From a virus, in the IMG/VR virus record IMGVR_UViG_3300030419_003143, positions 1 through 26,854 of that record: a stretch of 26,854 nucleotides of DNA. One strand, given 5' to 3'. Numbering within the stretch: the first letter of the stretch is position 1; each line of letters opens with the position of its first letter. Shown piece by piece: positions 20,527-26,854 of the stretch. A model generated the notes under the pieces. It was not told where the DNA came from and did no database searches. It was given only the letters and a program-made list of their open reading frames with translations. Both the position numbers and the translations under genes were made by a program.

Positions 20527-21456
20527 TTAATCATACTCACATTGAGTTCCATCATCCCAACAAGCATTTGAATTATAATTGGCCGCGGCTGGGTCTGTAC
20601 AACCTAAATCTACTGACCCATGAGTACAATCGTCTGTAGATTGATTTAAAATCATCTGTACTGTATTCACCACATCAAGAACATCTACACTACCATTTTG
20701 GTTGACATCTAATCCATTAGCTATTAACTCTTCTTGTGTAATTCCATCGACCTGACTTAATACACCATTAACAATAGCCATCGCATCGAGAAGATTTACA
20801 CTACCATCTTGATTTACATCATATGGTGAATCACTATATTCACATTGAGTTCCATCATCCCAACAAGCATTTGAATTATAATTATCTGCTTGTGGGTCTG
20901 TACAACCTAAACCTGCTGACCCATGAGCAAACTCAGGGTCTGTACAATCTGTTGTAGATTGAGTTGGAGGTTGATATTGTATCCCACCTTCAACCATAAC
21001 TATTTGATTACCACCAGCCCAAGTTGGTGTTTGTGGTATCAATTGCGCGTCAATGATTGAATTAGCAGCTGCAATATAAACTTTAAATATGGGTACTTCA
21101 CCAAAATTCATATATCCCTCAGAATAGAAATAACCATCATTACCCATTATAGGTATATCTGTCATTGTTGATGTACTAACTACTTGACGAGCTCCTACAA
21201 GGACTCCAGATGGTGTAAAAGCACCAATCCAATCATCACTAGTTAGTGGAGTTTCTGTTGTTCTTATATAATAAAAACCTTGTGAGGTTGATAAACTAAA
21301 AGTTCCAAACGGCGTGTCATATTGGTTATCTGATTGTATTACGGGTGTATTATTACGAAGACTATAAGTTTTACTTTGAACTCTTGTAGAGTTAAATTTA
21401 GCTCTTTGTTGTCTGTTTATATTACGATTACCACTATTTGTTTTTCTATAAGCCAT
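20527..21456 (-). CDS. Dockerin- and GCTDP-repeat adhesin-like protein
   Basis: This is the only minus-strand gene. Residues 1-40 are basic without a signal peptide. Residues about 45-150 contain DDWIGAFTPSGVLVGARQ, a beta domain common in secreted proteins of marine Marinimicrobia and Bacteroidota. Then come GCTDP...NYNSNACWDDGTQCEY modules flanking two dockerin-like calcium repeats (DVNQDGSVNLLDA and DVNQNGSVDVLDV). The mixture suggests a virion-surface or adhesion protein captured from a host-like exoprotein. The lack of a signal peptide fits assembly on the virion rather than secretion. Confidence 0.8.
   Translation of the reverse strand: MAYRKTNSGNRNINRQQRAKFNSTRVQSKTYSLRNNTPVIQSDNQYDTPFGTFSLSTSQGFYYIRTTETPLTSDDWIGAFTPSGVLVGARQVVSTSTMTDIPIMGNDGYFYSEGYMNFGEVPIFKVYIAAANSIIDAQLIPQTPTWAGGNQIVMVEGGIQYQPPTQSTTDCTDPEFAHGSAGLGCTDPQADNYNSNACWDDGTQCEYSDSPYDVNQDGSVNLLDAMAIVNGVLSQVDGITQEELIANGLDVNQNGSVDVLDVVNTVQMILNQSTDDCTHGSVDLGCTDPAAANYNSNACWDDGTQCEYD
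20537..20580. repeat. 44-bp exact direct repeat, copy 1
   Basis: Identical to 20840-20883 and part of a longer imperfect repeat of about 100 bp that encodes the two GCTDP-type modules of the minus-strand protein. The DNA identity is far above what conserved peptides need, so the duplication is recent or homogenised. Confidence 0.9.
20840..20883. repeat. 44-bp exact direct repeat, copy 2
   Basis: Second copy of the repeat at 20537-20580, followed like the first by the 18-bp exact stretch GGGTCTGTACAACCTAAA. The two copies flank the dockerin pair, so recombination between them would delete it. Confidence 0.9.
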
Positions 21457-21512
21457 TTGATATCCTAATTATTATAATTTCATATATAAATATTAAATAA
21501 AAAAAATAAAGC

Positions 21513-21549
21513 TTGACACATATCATTTTTTATTTGTATATTTAAATAT
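21513..21549 (+). promoter_or_regulatory. Promoter predicted to give a leaderless mRNA
   Basis: TTGACA (21513-21518) preceded by AAGC, 18 bp, TATATT (21537-21542). The ATG at 21548 coincides with the expected transcription start. The 90-bp region is divergent, with the dockerin gene reading the other way. Confidence 0.7.
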
Positions 21550-22006
21550 GAATTTAGATAAGAAAATAGTTATATTTGATTTAGATGGTACTCTCGCGTT
21601 AATAGATAAACGGAGAATTATATCCACAAAAGATAATGGTAAAATTGATTGGGTTAAATTTCAAGACCCAAAGAACATTGATTTAGATTTACCAAATCAA
21701 CCAGTTATAGATATATCCAATATGTTGTTTACAAAGGGTTTCACAATTAAGATTCTATCAGGTCGTTCTGATGTAACAAAACAAGCTACAATGGATTGGT
21801 TGCTTAAACACGATGTTTGGTTTGATACTCTTACAATGCGACCTCAAAAACATCTGTTCATGCCAGACAACGATTTAAAACAAATGTGGTTAGATGATAT
21901 TGGTGTAGATAATGTTGCTATGGTATTTGACGACAGAAACCAAGTTGTTGATATGTGGCGAGATAATGGTCTTACTTGTTTCCAAGTTGCAAAAGGAGAT
22001 TTTTAA
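21548..22006 (+). CDS. HAD phosphatase, PseT (polynucleotide kinase 3'-phosphatase)-like
   Basis: DLDGTLA at residues 11-17 is the HAD nucleophile motif, LSGRSD motif II, and the end VFDDRNQVVDMWRDNGLTC with QVAKGDF closely follows the C-terminal phosphatase domain of T4 PNK (DDRTQVVEMWR..G..CWQVASGDF). The kinase half is absent, so this 152-residue protein would only remove 3'-phosphates from DNA or RNA ends, for repair or after tRNA cleavage. Leaderless start at 21548. It overlaps the next gene by one base (TAATG). Confidence 0.87.
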   Translation: MNLDKKIVIFDLDGTLALIDKRRIISTKDNGKIDWVKFQDPKNIDLDLPNQPVIDISNMLFTKGFTIKILSGRSDVTKQATMDWLLKHDVWFDTLTMRPQKHLFMPDNDLKQMWLDDIGVDNVAMVFDDRNQVVDMWRDNGLTCFQVAKGDF

Positions 22007-22497
22007 TGAAATGTAGTATGTGTGAAAAAAACATACCTAAAGAAAGAGTTGAATTTGGATTTACGATTTGTATCAAGTGTTCAACAGAAGAAAAGAAATT
22101 AGGACATATAATATATCCACATAAAACAGGTGCTTATATTCAAGTTGTTGATAAATCTACACACGAAGATTTAAACAGATTAGATAGACGAGGTGGTAGT
22201 TCTAAAACAGCTAGACAATATAAATCATTTAGTGTTAATAAACCAGAACCTAAAACATTTAGAGATAGAAAATGTAACAAGGTTTATACTAACTATGATG
22301 TAGCTCTTGAAAAGGTTAATGACTACTATGAAAAATGGGGTTATGAACCTACATTACAATATTTAAGAAAATTAAATAGTTCAGGTGATATACCACTATT
22401 AACACGAGTTAAGATACAAGATATTATTACAGAAAGATATTTAAATCCATCACCTCGAGCTCTTAAAAGAAAATTCAAATCTAATAATATTTGTTAA
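22006..22497 (+). CDS. Zinc-ribbon protein with helical C-terminal part
   Basis: ATG 22006 is in TAATG with AAAAGGAG ahead; a longer in-frame ATG at 21976 lies in the previous gene. CSMC at 3-6 and CIKC at about 22-25 form a zinc knuckle resembling the DksA/TraR-type or RNHCP-type ends (ERVEFGFTICIKCSTEEKK). The other 130 residues are basic and unknown. With 163 residues it is the largest of the cysteine-knuckle proteins here. It may bind nucleic acid or RNA polymerase. Confidence 0.7.
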   Translation: MKCSMCEKNIPKERVEFGFTICIKCSTEEKKLGHIIYPHKTGAYIQVVDKSTHEDLNRLDRRGGSSKTARQYKSFSVNKPEPKTFRDRKCNKVYTNYDVALEKVNDYYEKWGYEPTLQYLRKLNSSGDIPLLTRVKIQDIITERYLNPSPRALKRKFKSNNIC

Positions 22498-22499
22498 TT

Positions 22500-22560
22500 G
22501 TTACAAATTGTTACAATTTACCTATTGTATATTCCTCAAAATCTCCGTATATTTATATAG
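22500..22560 (+). promoter_or_regulatory. GTTACA-box promoter 7 (15-bp spacing)
   Basis: Boxes start at 22500 and 22510; TTGTAT at 22525 (15 bp after the second box start); TATATT at 22548-22553 with a 17-bp spacer. An ATGATG at the predicted 5' end (22561) is 36 bp before and in frame with the SD-led start at 22597, as in promoters 1 and 5. Confidence 0.83.
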
Positions 22561-22596
22561 ATGATGAGAGAGAAAAAAGATAACAAAAGGAGTTTT

Positions 22597-24699
22597 ATGA
22601 GTTTTAACTCAAAAGATTATAAAGGTTTTACTTTCCGTAGTGGGCCTGTAAAAAACAAGACTAAATCTTATTCTTCGTTTTGGGATGATTCGTCTGATGA
22701 TGTTGATGTAGATGAATTTCTCGGTAATGATGTTAATAAACCTAAAGGTAAAGATTTAGTTGCTTTGGCTGGTTATAAAAGAGCCATTAGTAACTTTGTT
22801 AATATTGTTACTGGTGATAACATTCCTGTTGTATTTAACTCTAAAGATGAAAGTTATACAGATGGTAATAAAGTTGTTATTGGTTCTAATATTGATGATA
22901 AGAAATTTGATGTGGCTGTTGGGTTGGCTCTTCACGAGGGTTCTCATATTAAACTTTCTGATTTTAATTTATTAAAGAATTTAGAGATGGAAATTCCTCA
23001 AGAACTTTTTGTTCTTGGTGAAAGTGTTGGTGTTCATAGACATGAAGTTATCACTACTGTAAAATCTCTATTAAATTATATTGAAGATAGAAGAATTGAT
23101 TCTTTTATTTTCAGAACTTCTCCTGGTTATAAAGGTTATTATCACTCTATGTATGATAAGTATTTTTATTCTAAACAAGTTGATAAAGGTTTACTATCTT
23201 CAGAGTTTAGGGTTGAAAATATTGAGTCTTATATGTTTAGGATTATTAATCTTCATAATTCTAATCGTCAGTTAGGTTCTCTTAAAGGTCTTAAAGAAAT
23301 TTATCACACTATTGATTTGGGTTCTATTCAAAAAGGTTTTATGAAAGATACTCGTGAAGCTTTCAATACTGCTTGTGAAGTTATGAATATTATTCTTTTC
23401 AGTATTGATAAGATTGAAACATCAGATGATGAATCAGAAGGTAATCAAAATGGTTCTGATGGTGATGATGAAAATCCTGGCGGTAATGGTTCAGGTGGTG
23501 GTAATACTATCTCCGATGAAGAACTTGAAGATATGATTGAAAATGGTAACATCGGTAGTGGTAATGGTACTCCTAATGATGATGGTTCAGAAGCTGTTGA
23601 ACTTTCAGATAGACAAAAAGAAATGTTGAGAAAAGCTTTTCAAAAACAAGAAAAGTTTCTTGATGGTGATGTTCAAAAAACTTTAATGTCTAAAAAAGAT
23701 AAAAAAGATATGTCAACTCTTGAGGAAAGTGGAGCGAGTTATGAACAAGTTGGTGAAGGTGTTCAAAAAGATTACTATGGTGATGCTGTTGGAAACGGAA
23801 CTAAATGCTTGGTTGTTAAAAAATTAACTCAAGCTCTGATTGATTCTAATACTTTTGGTTGTGCTAATAGTACTAATCAAAGATATTATAATAATAGTAG
23901 TTACAGAAATTACAACTTTGTTGAAGAAGGTTTGAGACTTGGTTCTGTTCTCGGAAGAAAACTTAAAGTTCGTGGTGAGGAAACTTCACTTAAATATTCA
24001 AGACAAGAATCTGGAAAGATTGATAAGAGAATGTTATCTGAACTTGGTTTCGGAAATTCAAATGTGTTCTCTCAAACTTTTATTGAAAGATTTAACAAAG
24101 CTTATCTTCATATTTCAGTTGATGCTAGTGGTTCTATGAATGGTGACAAGTGGAACAAAGCTATGACATCAGCGGTGGCTATGATTAAGGCTTGTGATAT
24201 GGCTGGTAACATTGATGTGGTTGTTTCAATTAGAACTACTAATTATAAATATGGTGATAGCGGTCAAGGTGTTCCATTAATTATGGTTTGTTACGATTCA
24301 AGAACTGATAAACTTGTTAAAGTTAAAAATCTTTTCTCGGCTCTTGATGTTGATGGTGTTACTCCTGAAGGTTTGTGTTTCGAAGCGATTCAAAAAGATT
24401 TGATTCCTGGAAATTCTAATCAAGATAGTTACTTTATTAACTTTTCAGATGGTCAGCCTTGGTTCAGTAATAAAGAAATTAGATATTCTGGAACTACTGC
24501 TGAAAATCACACTAAAAAGATGTGTAACAATATGAGAGCTATGGGTATTAGTGTGTTGAGTTACTTTATTGGTGGTAAGTACGAACAAGATGAAATGCCT
24601 GCTTTCAAAAAGATGTATGGTAATGATGCTCAATTTATTAACGCTACTAATATGATGGAAGTGGCTAAGACAATGAACAAAAAATTCTTGGAGAAATAA
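22597..24699 (+). CDS. CobT-like protein with HExxH metallopeptidase-like and VWA domains
   Basis: ATG 22597 has AAAAGGAG ahead. The 700 residues show an N-terminal HEGSH (113-117) with a later IEDRRID block (162-168) that could supply further zinc ligands, a Gly/Asp/Asn-rich linker (about 276-335), a CobT-like segment (SGKIDKRMLSELGF), and a C-terminal VWA domain with MIDAS DASGS (509-513) and NFSDGQPWF. It is the natural partner of the CobS/MoxR-type ATPase at 12005, which shares promoter type. MoxR-VWA pairs remodel or activate large protein complexes. A peptidase-like domain joined to the VWA hints at ATPase-driven proteolysis or maturation. Codons are strikingly T-ending (CTT, TCT, GGT, GTT). 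Confidence 0.87.
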   Translation: MSFNSKDYKGFTFRSGPVKNKTKSYSSFWDDSSDDVDVDEFLGNDVNKPKGKDLVALAGYKRAISNFVNIVTGDNIPVVFNSKDESYTDGNKVVIGSNIDDKKFDVAVGLALHEGSHIKLSDFNLLKNLEMEIPQELFVLGESVGVHRHEVITTVKSLLNYIEDRRIDSFIFRTSPGYKGYYHSMYDKYFYSKQVDKGLLSSEFRVENIESYMFRIINLHNSNRQLGSLKGLKEIYHTIDLGSIQKGFMKDTREAFNTACEVMNIILFSIDKIETSDDESEGNQNGSDGDDENPGGNGSGGGNTISDEELEDMIENGNIGSGNGTPNDDGSEAVELSDRQKEMLRKAFQKQEKFLDGDVQKTLMSKKDKKDMSTLEESGASYEQVGEGVQKDYYGDAVGNGTKCLVVKKLTQALIDSNTFGCANSTNQRYYNNSSYRNYNFVEEGLRLGSVLGRKLKVRGEETSLKYSRQESGKIDKRMLSELGFGNSNVFSQTFIERFNKAYLHISVDASGSMNGDKWNKAMTSAVAMIKACDMAGNIDVVVSIRTTNYKYGDSGQGVPLIMVCYDSRTDKLVKVKNLFSALDVDGVTPEGLCFEAIQKDLIPGNSNQDSYFINFSDGQPWFSNKEIRYSGTTAENHTKKMCNNMRAMGISVLSYFIGGKYEQDEMPAFKKMYGNDAQFINATNMMEVAKTMNKKFLEK

Positions 24700-24700
24700 A

Positions 24701-24907
24701 ATGAATAAAGAAGATAGAATGTATGAAGATGTACATAACTATACCAAATACAAATTGGTAGAAATGTTAATTAATAGAATGCATGATGATAAACTTGATT
24801 TAGATAATTTAAATTCTATTGAGGATTTAGCTGATGATGTCTTGAAAGTTTTATCTATTGCAGGTCTAAAATACTATAATCAAATGAAAGGAAATTTTAA
24901 TAAATGA
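24701..24907 (+). CDS. Small helical acidic protein, unknown function
   Basis: It starts one base after the VWA gene stop with TTGGAGAAA as ribosome-binding site. The 68 residues are helical with Asp/Asn/Leu repeats (KLDLDNLNSIEDLADDVLKV). The stop overlaps the nucleotidase ATG (ATGA). Co-transcription with the VWA gene suggests a possible accessory role. Confidence 0.65.
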   Translation: MNKEDRMYEDVHNYTKYKLVEMLINRMHDDKLDLDNLNSIEDLADDVLKVLSIAGLKYYNQMKGNFNK

Positions 24908-25464
24908 GAATAGGAATAGATTGTGATGGTGTATTAAGAGATTTTATACCTTGTCTTATAGATGGTATTAAAGAAACTCACCCCGAACATGCTGATAAAA
25001 TTCTAACTCCAACCTCTTGGGATTGGGAACAATGGTTACCATTCTGGACAGAAGAAGAAACTGAAAAATATGTTTTTGAAGATAACTTTTTAGATTTCTT
25101 TGGGCCGGATTGTCCACCAATCCAATCATCATTTGAAGATTGGAATAAGTTAAGAGCTTGGGCTATTGAGAATGACCACGAATTAATTTTAGTATCAGCT
25201 CAAAGAGAACATTGTGAAGAACCAACTACTGAATGGTTACAGCGATGGGGATTTGTGTTTGATGAAATTCATTATACTCACGACAAATGGTCGATTGATG
25301 TTGATGTTCTTATTGATGATTCTCCAGAAAAATTAAAAAAGTTCAAAGAGAGAAGTGTTAATTATGGAACTGCGATTTGTATGAATCAAACTTGGAACAA
25401 AGATGTCAGAGACAACTATATGAATATTGACAGATTGTCAGATATTATGACACGAGTTTTCTAA
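24904..25464 (+). CDS. HAD-family 5'(3')-deoxyribonucleotidase-like protein
   Basis: IDCDGVLRD at residues 5-13 gives the DxD nucleophile pair (D6, D8) and LIDDSPEKLKKF the late acidic motif. ILVSAQREHCEEPTTEWLQR fits motif II of the mitochondrial-type nucleotidase (NT5C) group. Such enzymes dephosphorylate deoxynucleoside monophosphates and shape the nucleotide pool; phages often carry one. The 186-residue size fits. It is coupled to the gene before it through ATGA. Confidence 0.8.
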   Translation: MRIGIDCDGVLRDFIPCLIDGIKETHPEHADKILTPTSWDWEQWLPFWTEEETEKYVFEDNFLDFFGPDCPPIQSSFEDWNKLRAWAIENDHELILVSAQREHCEEPTTEWLQRWGFVFDEIHYTHDKWSIDVDVLIDDSPEKLKKFKERSVNYGTAICMNQTWNKDVRDNYMNIDRLSDIMTRVF

Positions 25465-25537
25465 TAATTACTTCGGTATGGTTATTGTACATATATAGGT
25501 GTAGGTAATAAAATTAAATAAACATAGGAGAAAAAAA

Positions 25538-25900
25538 ATGTTACTAACTACAACTGACTTATTTAATAGTTTTTTTGATGACACATTCGCCATCAGAAAA
25601 ATGAATCAAAATCTTTCACCAAATTATAAAATAGAAACTGATGATGATGGTGTAACTCTTACGATGAATGTACCTGGTTACAATAAAAAACTAATTGATA
25701 TTTCTGTCGATGGTGATATACTTGTAATTGAAGGTAAAGCTAATTCAGGTGATACTGGTGGATTCTCTAAAAGATTTGACATGAATTATTCATTTGATGT
25801 TGAAAGTATACAAGCTACCGTAGTCGATGGTGTTCTTACACTCACTATTCCATATCTTGAAGAAGTCAAACCTAAAAAAGTTAAAGTCAAGGTAACCTAA
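25538..25900 (+). CDS. hsp20: Small heat-shock protein Hsp20 (alpha-crystallin domain)
   Basis: The 120 residues are an almost bare alpha-crystallin domain: YKIETDDDGVTLTMNVPGY, GDILVIEGKA and the end VDGVLTLTIPYLEEVKPKKV with the conserved A/G-x-L-x-L-x-P type strand. The N-terminal arm is short (about 28 residues). AGGAGAAAA precedes ATG 25538. Hsp20 genes are common in cyanophages and other marine myophages, where they may help virion or photosystem proteins fold. It is followed directly by a TTG-start ORF. Confidence 0.92.
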   Translation: MLLTTTDLFNSFFDDTFAIRKMNQNLSPNYKIETDDDGVTLTMNVPGYNKKLIDISVDGDILVIEGKANSGDTGGFSKRFDMNYSFDVESIQATVVDGVLTLTIPYLEEVKPKKVKVKVT

Positions 25901-26080
25901 TTGGAATTTATAAATTTTCAAAATAAGAGATGGGTGGTTGTCGGTAAAGCTGAGGGGAGGCTTGTTGATGACCACACCAAGCTCAAAAAAAATTATGGTT
26001 GTGATTTGGTTATAAAAAATAATCAAAATATATTTTATATGTTAAATGAGGTTATAGATGCAGAGTTCGAAGAATTATAA
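25901..26080 (+). CDS. 59-residue protein with a TTG start, unknown function
   Basis: Directly after the Hsp20 stop, TTG 25901 opens an uninterrupted frame with AAGG about 10 bp upstream. The product (MEFINFQNKRWVVVGKAEGR at the start, LNEVIDAEFEEL at the end) looks like a small alpha-beta domain. The rare start codon and the fit of the ORF to the whole gap support a real gene; without it about 400 bp would be empty. Confidence 0.55.
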   Translation: MEFINFQNKRWVVVGKAEGRLVDDHTKLKKNYGCDLVIKNNQNIFYMLNEVIDAEFEEL

Positions 26081-26160
26081 TTGATATTGAGATTCATTCT
26101 CAATCACTATCATCAATAAAGGTTATACGCAATAGGTTATATTGTTATCTTCATCACAAT

Positions 26161-26187
26161 AAAGGTTTCGTTTTTGAAACCTTTTTT
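26161..26187 (+). terminator. Intrinsic terminator after the Hsp20 unit
   Basis: AAAGGTTTC (26161-26169) and GAAACCTTT (26176-26184) form a 9-bp stem with a GTTTTT loop and a T6 run. It ends the transcript that includes Hsp20. Confidence 0.85.
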
Positions 26188-26204
26188 GTTTTCATAAATT
26201 TTAT

Positions 26205-26222
26205 ACTATTTATAATAAAGAG
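26205..26222 (+). promoter_or_regulatory. Second-class promoter element ACTATTTATAATAAAGAG
   Basis: It matches 19913-19930 except for one base and contains a perfect TATAAT (26211-26216). The predicted start, near 26222-26223, is the first base of the structured leader that follows. Confidence 0.6.
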
Positions 26223-26280
26223 GTCAGAGAAAAATGGGAATACAAAGGTTATCCCGCTGACCAAAGTATTCCTCTCTGAC
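26222..26280 (+). promoter_or_regulatory. Structured, possibly bistable mRNA leader
   Basis: GTCAGAGA (26223-26230) pairs with TCTCTGAC (26273-26280), and GGAATAC (26237-26243) with GTATTCC (26266-26272), leaving a 6-nt bulge. The loop contains CTGACC (26257-26262), which can pair with GGTCAG (26222-26227) and open the outer stem. It lies about 30 bp ahead of the secreted-protein gene. Confidence 0.6.
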
Positions 26281-26311
26281 TTTATAAATATTTATATAGA
26301 GGAGATGAATG

Positions 26312-26659
26312 ATGAAAAATTACTTACTAACTTTATTAATAACAATAGGTTTTATCTTCTCACAAGATTGTGAAGAACCAGTAAATGTCTGGTTTAAAAT
26401 TTCAAATGACCAAGCGAATAAAAATTATGGACAAGTGGTAGCTTTAGATATGAGTCGTGGATATTCATATTCAGATGGAATGGCTGTATATTTAATATTA
26501 ATTGATAAATATACGAATGAACAAATAATAATTACCTTTCCAATAGGTTATTGGGAAGCACCTGGTAAAGATGAAATACAGAAAGAATTTGATAGTTTAG
26601 AAGAGTACTTAAAAAATACTGAAGGTAGTTTAATACAAAAAAATAAAGTGGGAGAATAG
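26312..26659 (+). CDS. Secreted protein with cleavable signal peptide
   Basis: I prefer ATG 26312 (GAGGAG at 7 bp) over 26309. The product starts MKNYLLTLLITIGFIFSQ, a signal peptide whose FSQ ending resembles those of Marinimicrobia and related bacteria, then D-C. The mature part of about 97 residues has no recognised domain (VNVWFKISNDQANKNYGQVV). A phage gene with an export signal suggests action in the periplasm or on the cell surface. The next gene, a trypsin-like protease, starts 2 bp after the stop. Confidence 0.73.
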   Translation: MKNYLLTLLITIGFIFSQDCEEPVNVWFKISNDQANKNYGQVVALDMSRGYSYSDGMAVYLILIDKYTNEQIIITFPIGYWEAPGKDEIQKEFDSLEEYLKNTEGSLIQKNKVGE

Positions 26660-26661
26660 AT

Positions 26662-26854
26662 ATGGCAAAAGCTAGTAAAGAAATAATCCAAAAACACGAG
26701 CAGATGTTTTATCCGACAGTAAGGGTTAGAACAAAAAAGGCTGGTGGTTCAGGTACATTAGTTTATTCAAAAGAACACGATGAAGAAGTTTATACATATG
26801 TTATAACTAATCATCATGTAATTTCTGATAGTGTGAAAGTTGAAAAGAAATGGG
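26662..26854 (+). CDS. Trypsin-like (HtrA-type) serine protease, N-terminal part
   Basis: GGGAGAA precedes ATG 26662. The 64 visible codons include GGSGTLVYS and VITNHHVIS, the GSG-strand and the TNxHV catalytic-histidine block of trypsin/HtrA-like peptidases (His52). The Asp and Ser of the triad lie outside the window. No signal peptide is seen, so this is probably a cytoplasmic enzyme, possibly for virion protein processing or host degradation. Confidence 0.78.
   Translation, partial: MAKASKEIIQKHEQMFYPTVRVRTKKAGGSGTLVYSKEHDEEVYTYVITNHHVISDSVKVEKKW

Noticed and set aside
21485-26290. T4-like late promoters (TATAAATA at 21485, 16973, 26283 and on the minus strand at 19913 and 26205).
   Set aside because: The octamer is expected by chance in such AT-rich DNA and its orientation does not fit the genes; the longer ACTATTTATARTAAAGAG motif is the better signal.
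1-26854. CRISPR array, insertion sequence, integrase or attachment site.
   Set aside because: No regularly spaced repeats, transposase motifs or integrase were seen; the 44-bp repeat pair is inside one gene.

Overview
The window is a strongly AT-rich, gene-dense stretch of a large tailed-phage genome, probably a marine T4-like myovirus. Nearly every gene lies on the + strand, start and stop codons overlap (ATGA, TAATG), and there are dozens of ORFs under 80 codons. Phage hallmarks are a T4 DenV-type pyrimidine-dimer glycosylase, a PseT-type 3'-phosphatase domain, an Hsp20, HNH proteins, a CobS/CobT-like AAA+ and VWA pair, and two tRNA genes. No head, tail, terminase or polymerase gene is visible, so this is an accessory or early region. 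The host is not stated by the sequence. The only minus-strand gene carries dockerin repeats and GCTDP modules of a kind common in secreted proteins of marine Marinimicrobia and Bacteroidota, and a secreted protein near the right end has an FSQ-ending signal peptide. I infer a host from that broad group.

Layout. 1-3371 is a sugar-nucleotide and glycan cassette: DegT aminotransferase end, GT2 glycosyltransferase, epimerase, and a short UDP-sugar dehydrogenase. 3388-9624 is a run of small genes: a basic 40-mer, a lipoprotein, a degenerate HNH protein, an HExxH peptidase, zinc ribbons and mini membrane proteins. 9633-11002 holds a PD-(D/E)XK nuclease and small genes. 11003-12004 has no protein gene; it holds a long structured RNA with its own promoter and terminator. 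12005-15379 holds a CobS-like ATPase and small genes. 15391-15649 holds a potentially bistable RNA element and tRNA-Arg(UCU) and tRNA-Lys(UUU). 15789-19839 holds a ParB-like protein, two UV-repair-type proteins, cysteine synthase, a mannose-6-phosphate-isomerase-type cupin and an HNH nuclease. 19965-22497 holds an acidic protein, the minus-strand dockerin protein, a 3'-phosphatase and a zinc-ribbon protein. 22597-26080 holds the CobT-like metallopeptidase-VWA protein, a nucleotidase and Hsp20. The right edge holds a structured leader, a secreted protein and the start of a trypsin-like protease.

The main result is a regulatory network that can be read directly from the DNA. Seven promoters share two GTTACA boxes exactly 10 bp apart, placed either 15 or 25 bp (one helical turn different) upstream of a -35 element, with a TATATT -10 and often a conserved leader. 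They drive a small-protein operon, the nuclease, the structured RNA, the CobS-like ATPase, two further operons, and the CobT-like protein 9 kb away. Five simpler promoters lack the boxes; three of these place the ATG at or next to the predicted transcription start, implying leaderless mRNAs.

The structured RNA starts almost at the base of a closing helix, has a possible pseudoknot, and ends in two hairpins whose loops (TTCCTTTC and CTCCTTTC) are complementary to the Shine-Dalgarno sequences of genes in the same regulon. The RNA could therefore be a trans-acting translational regulator. This is an inference from sequence, not a demonstrated function.
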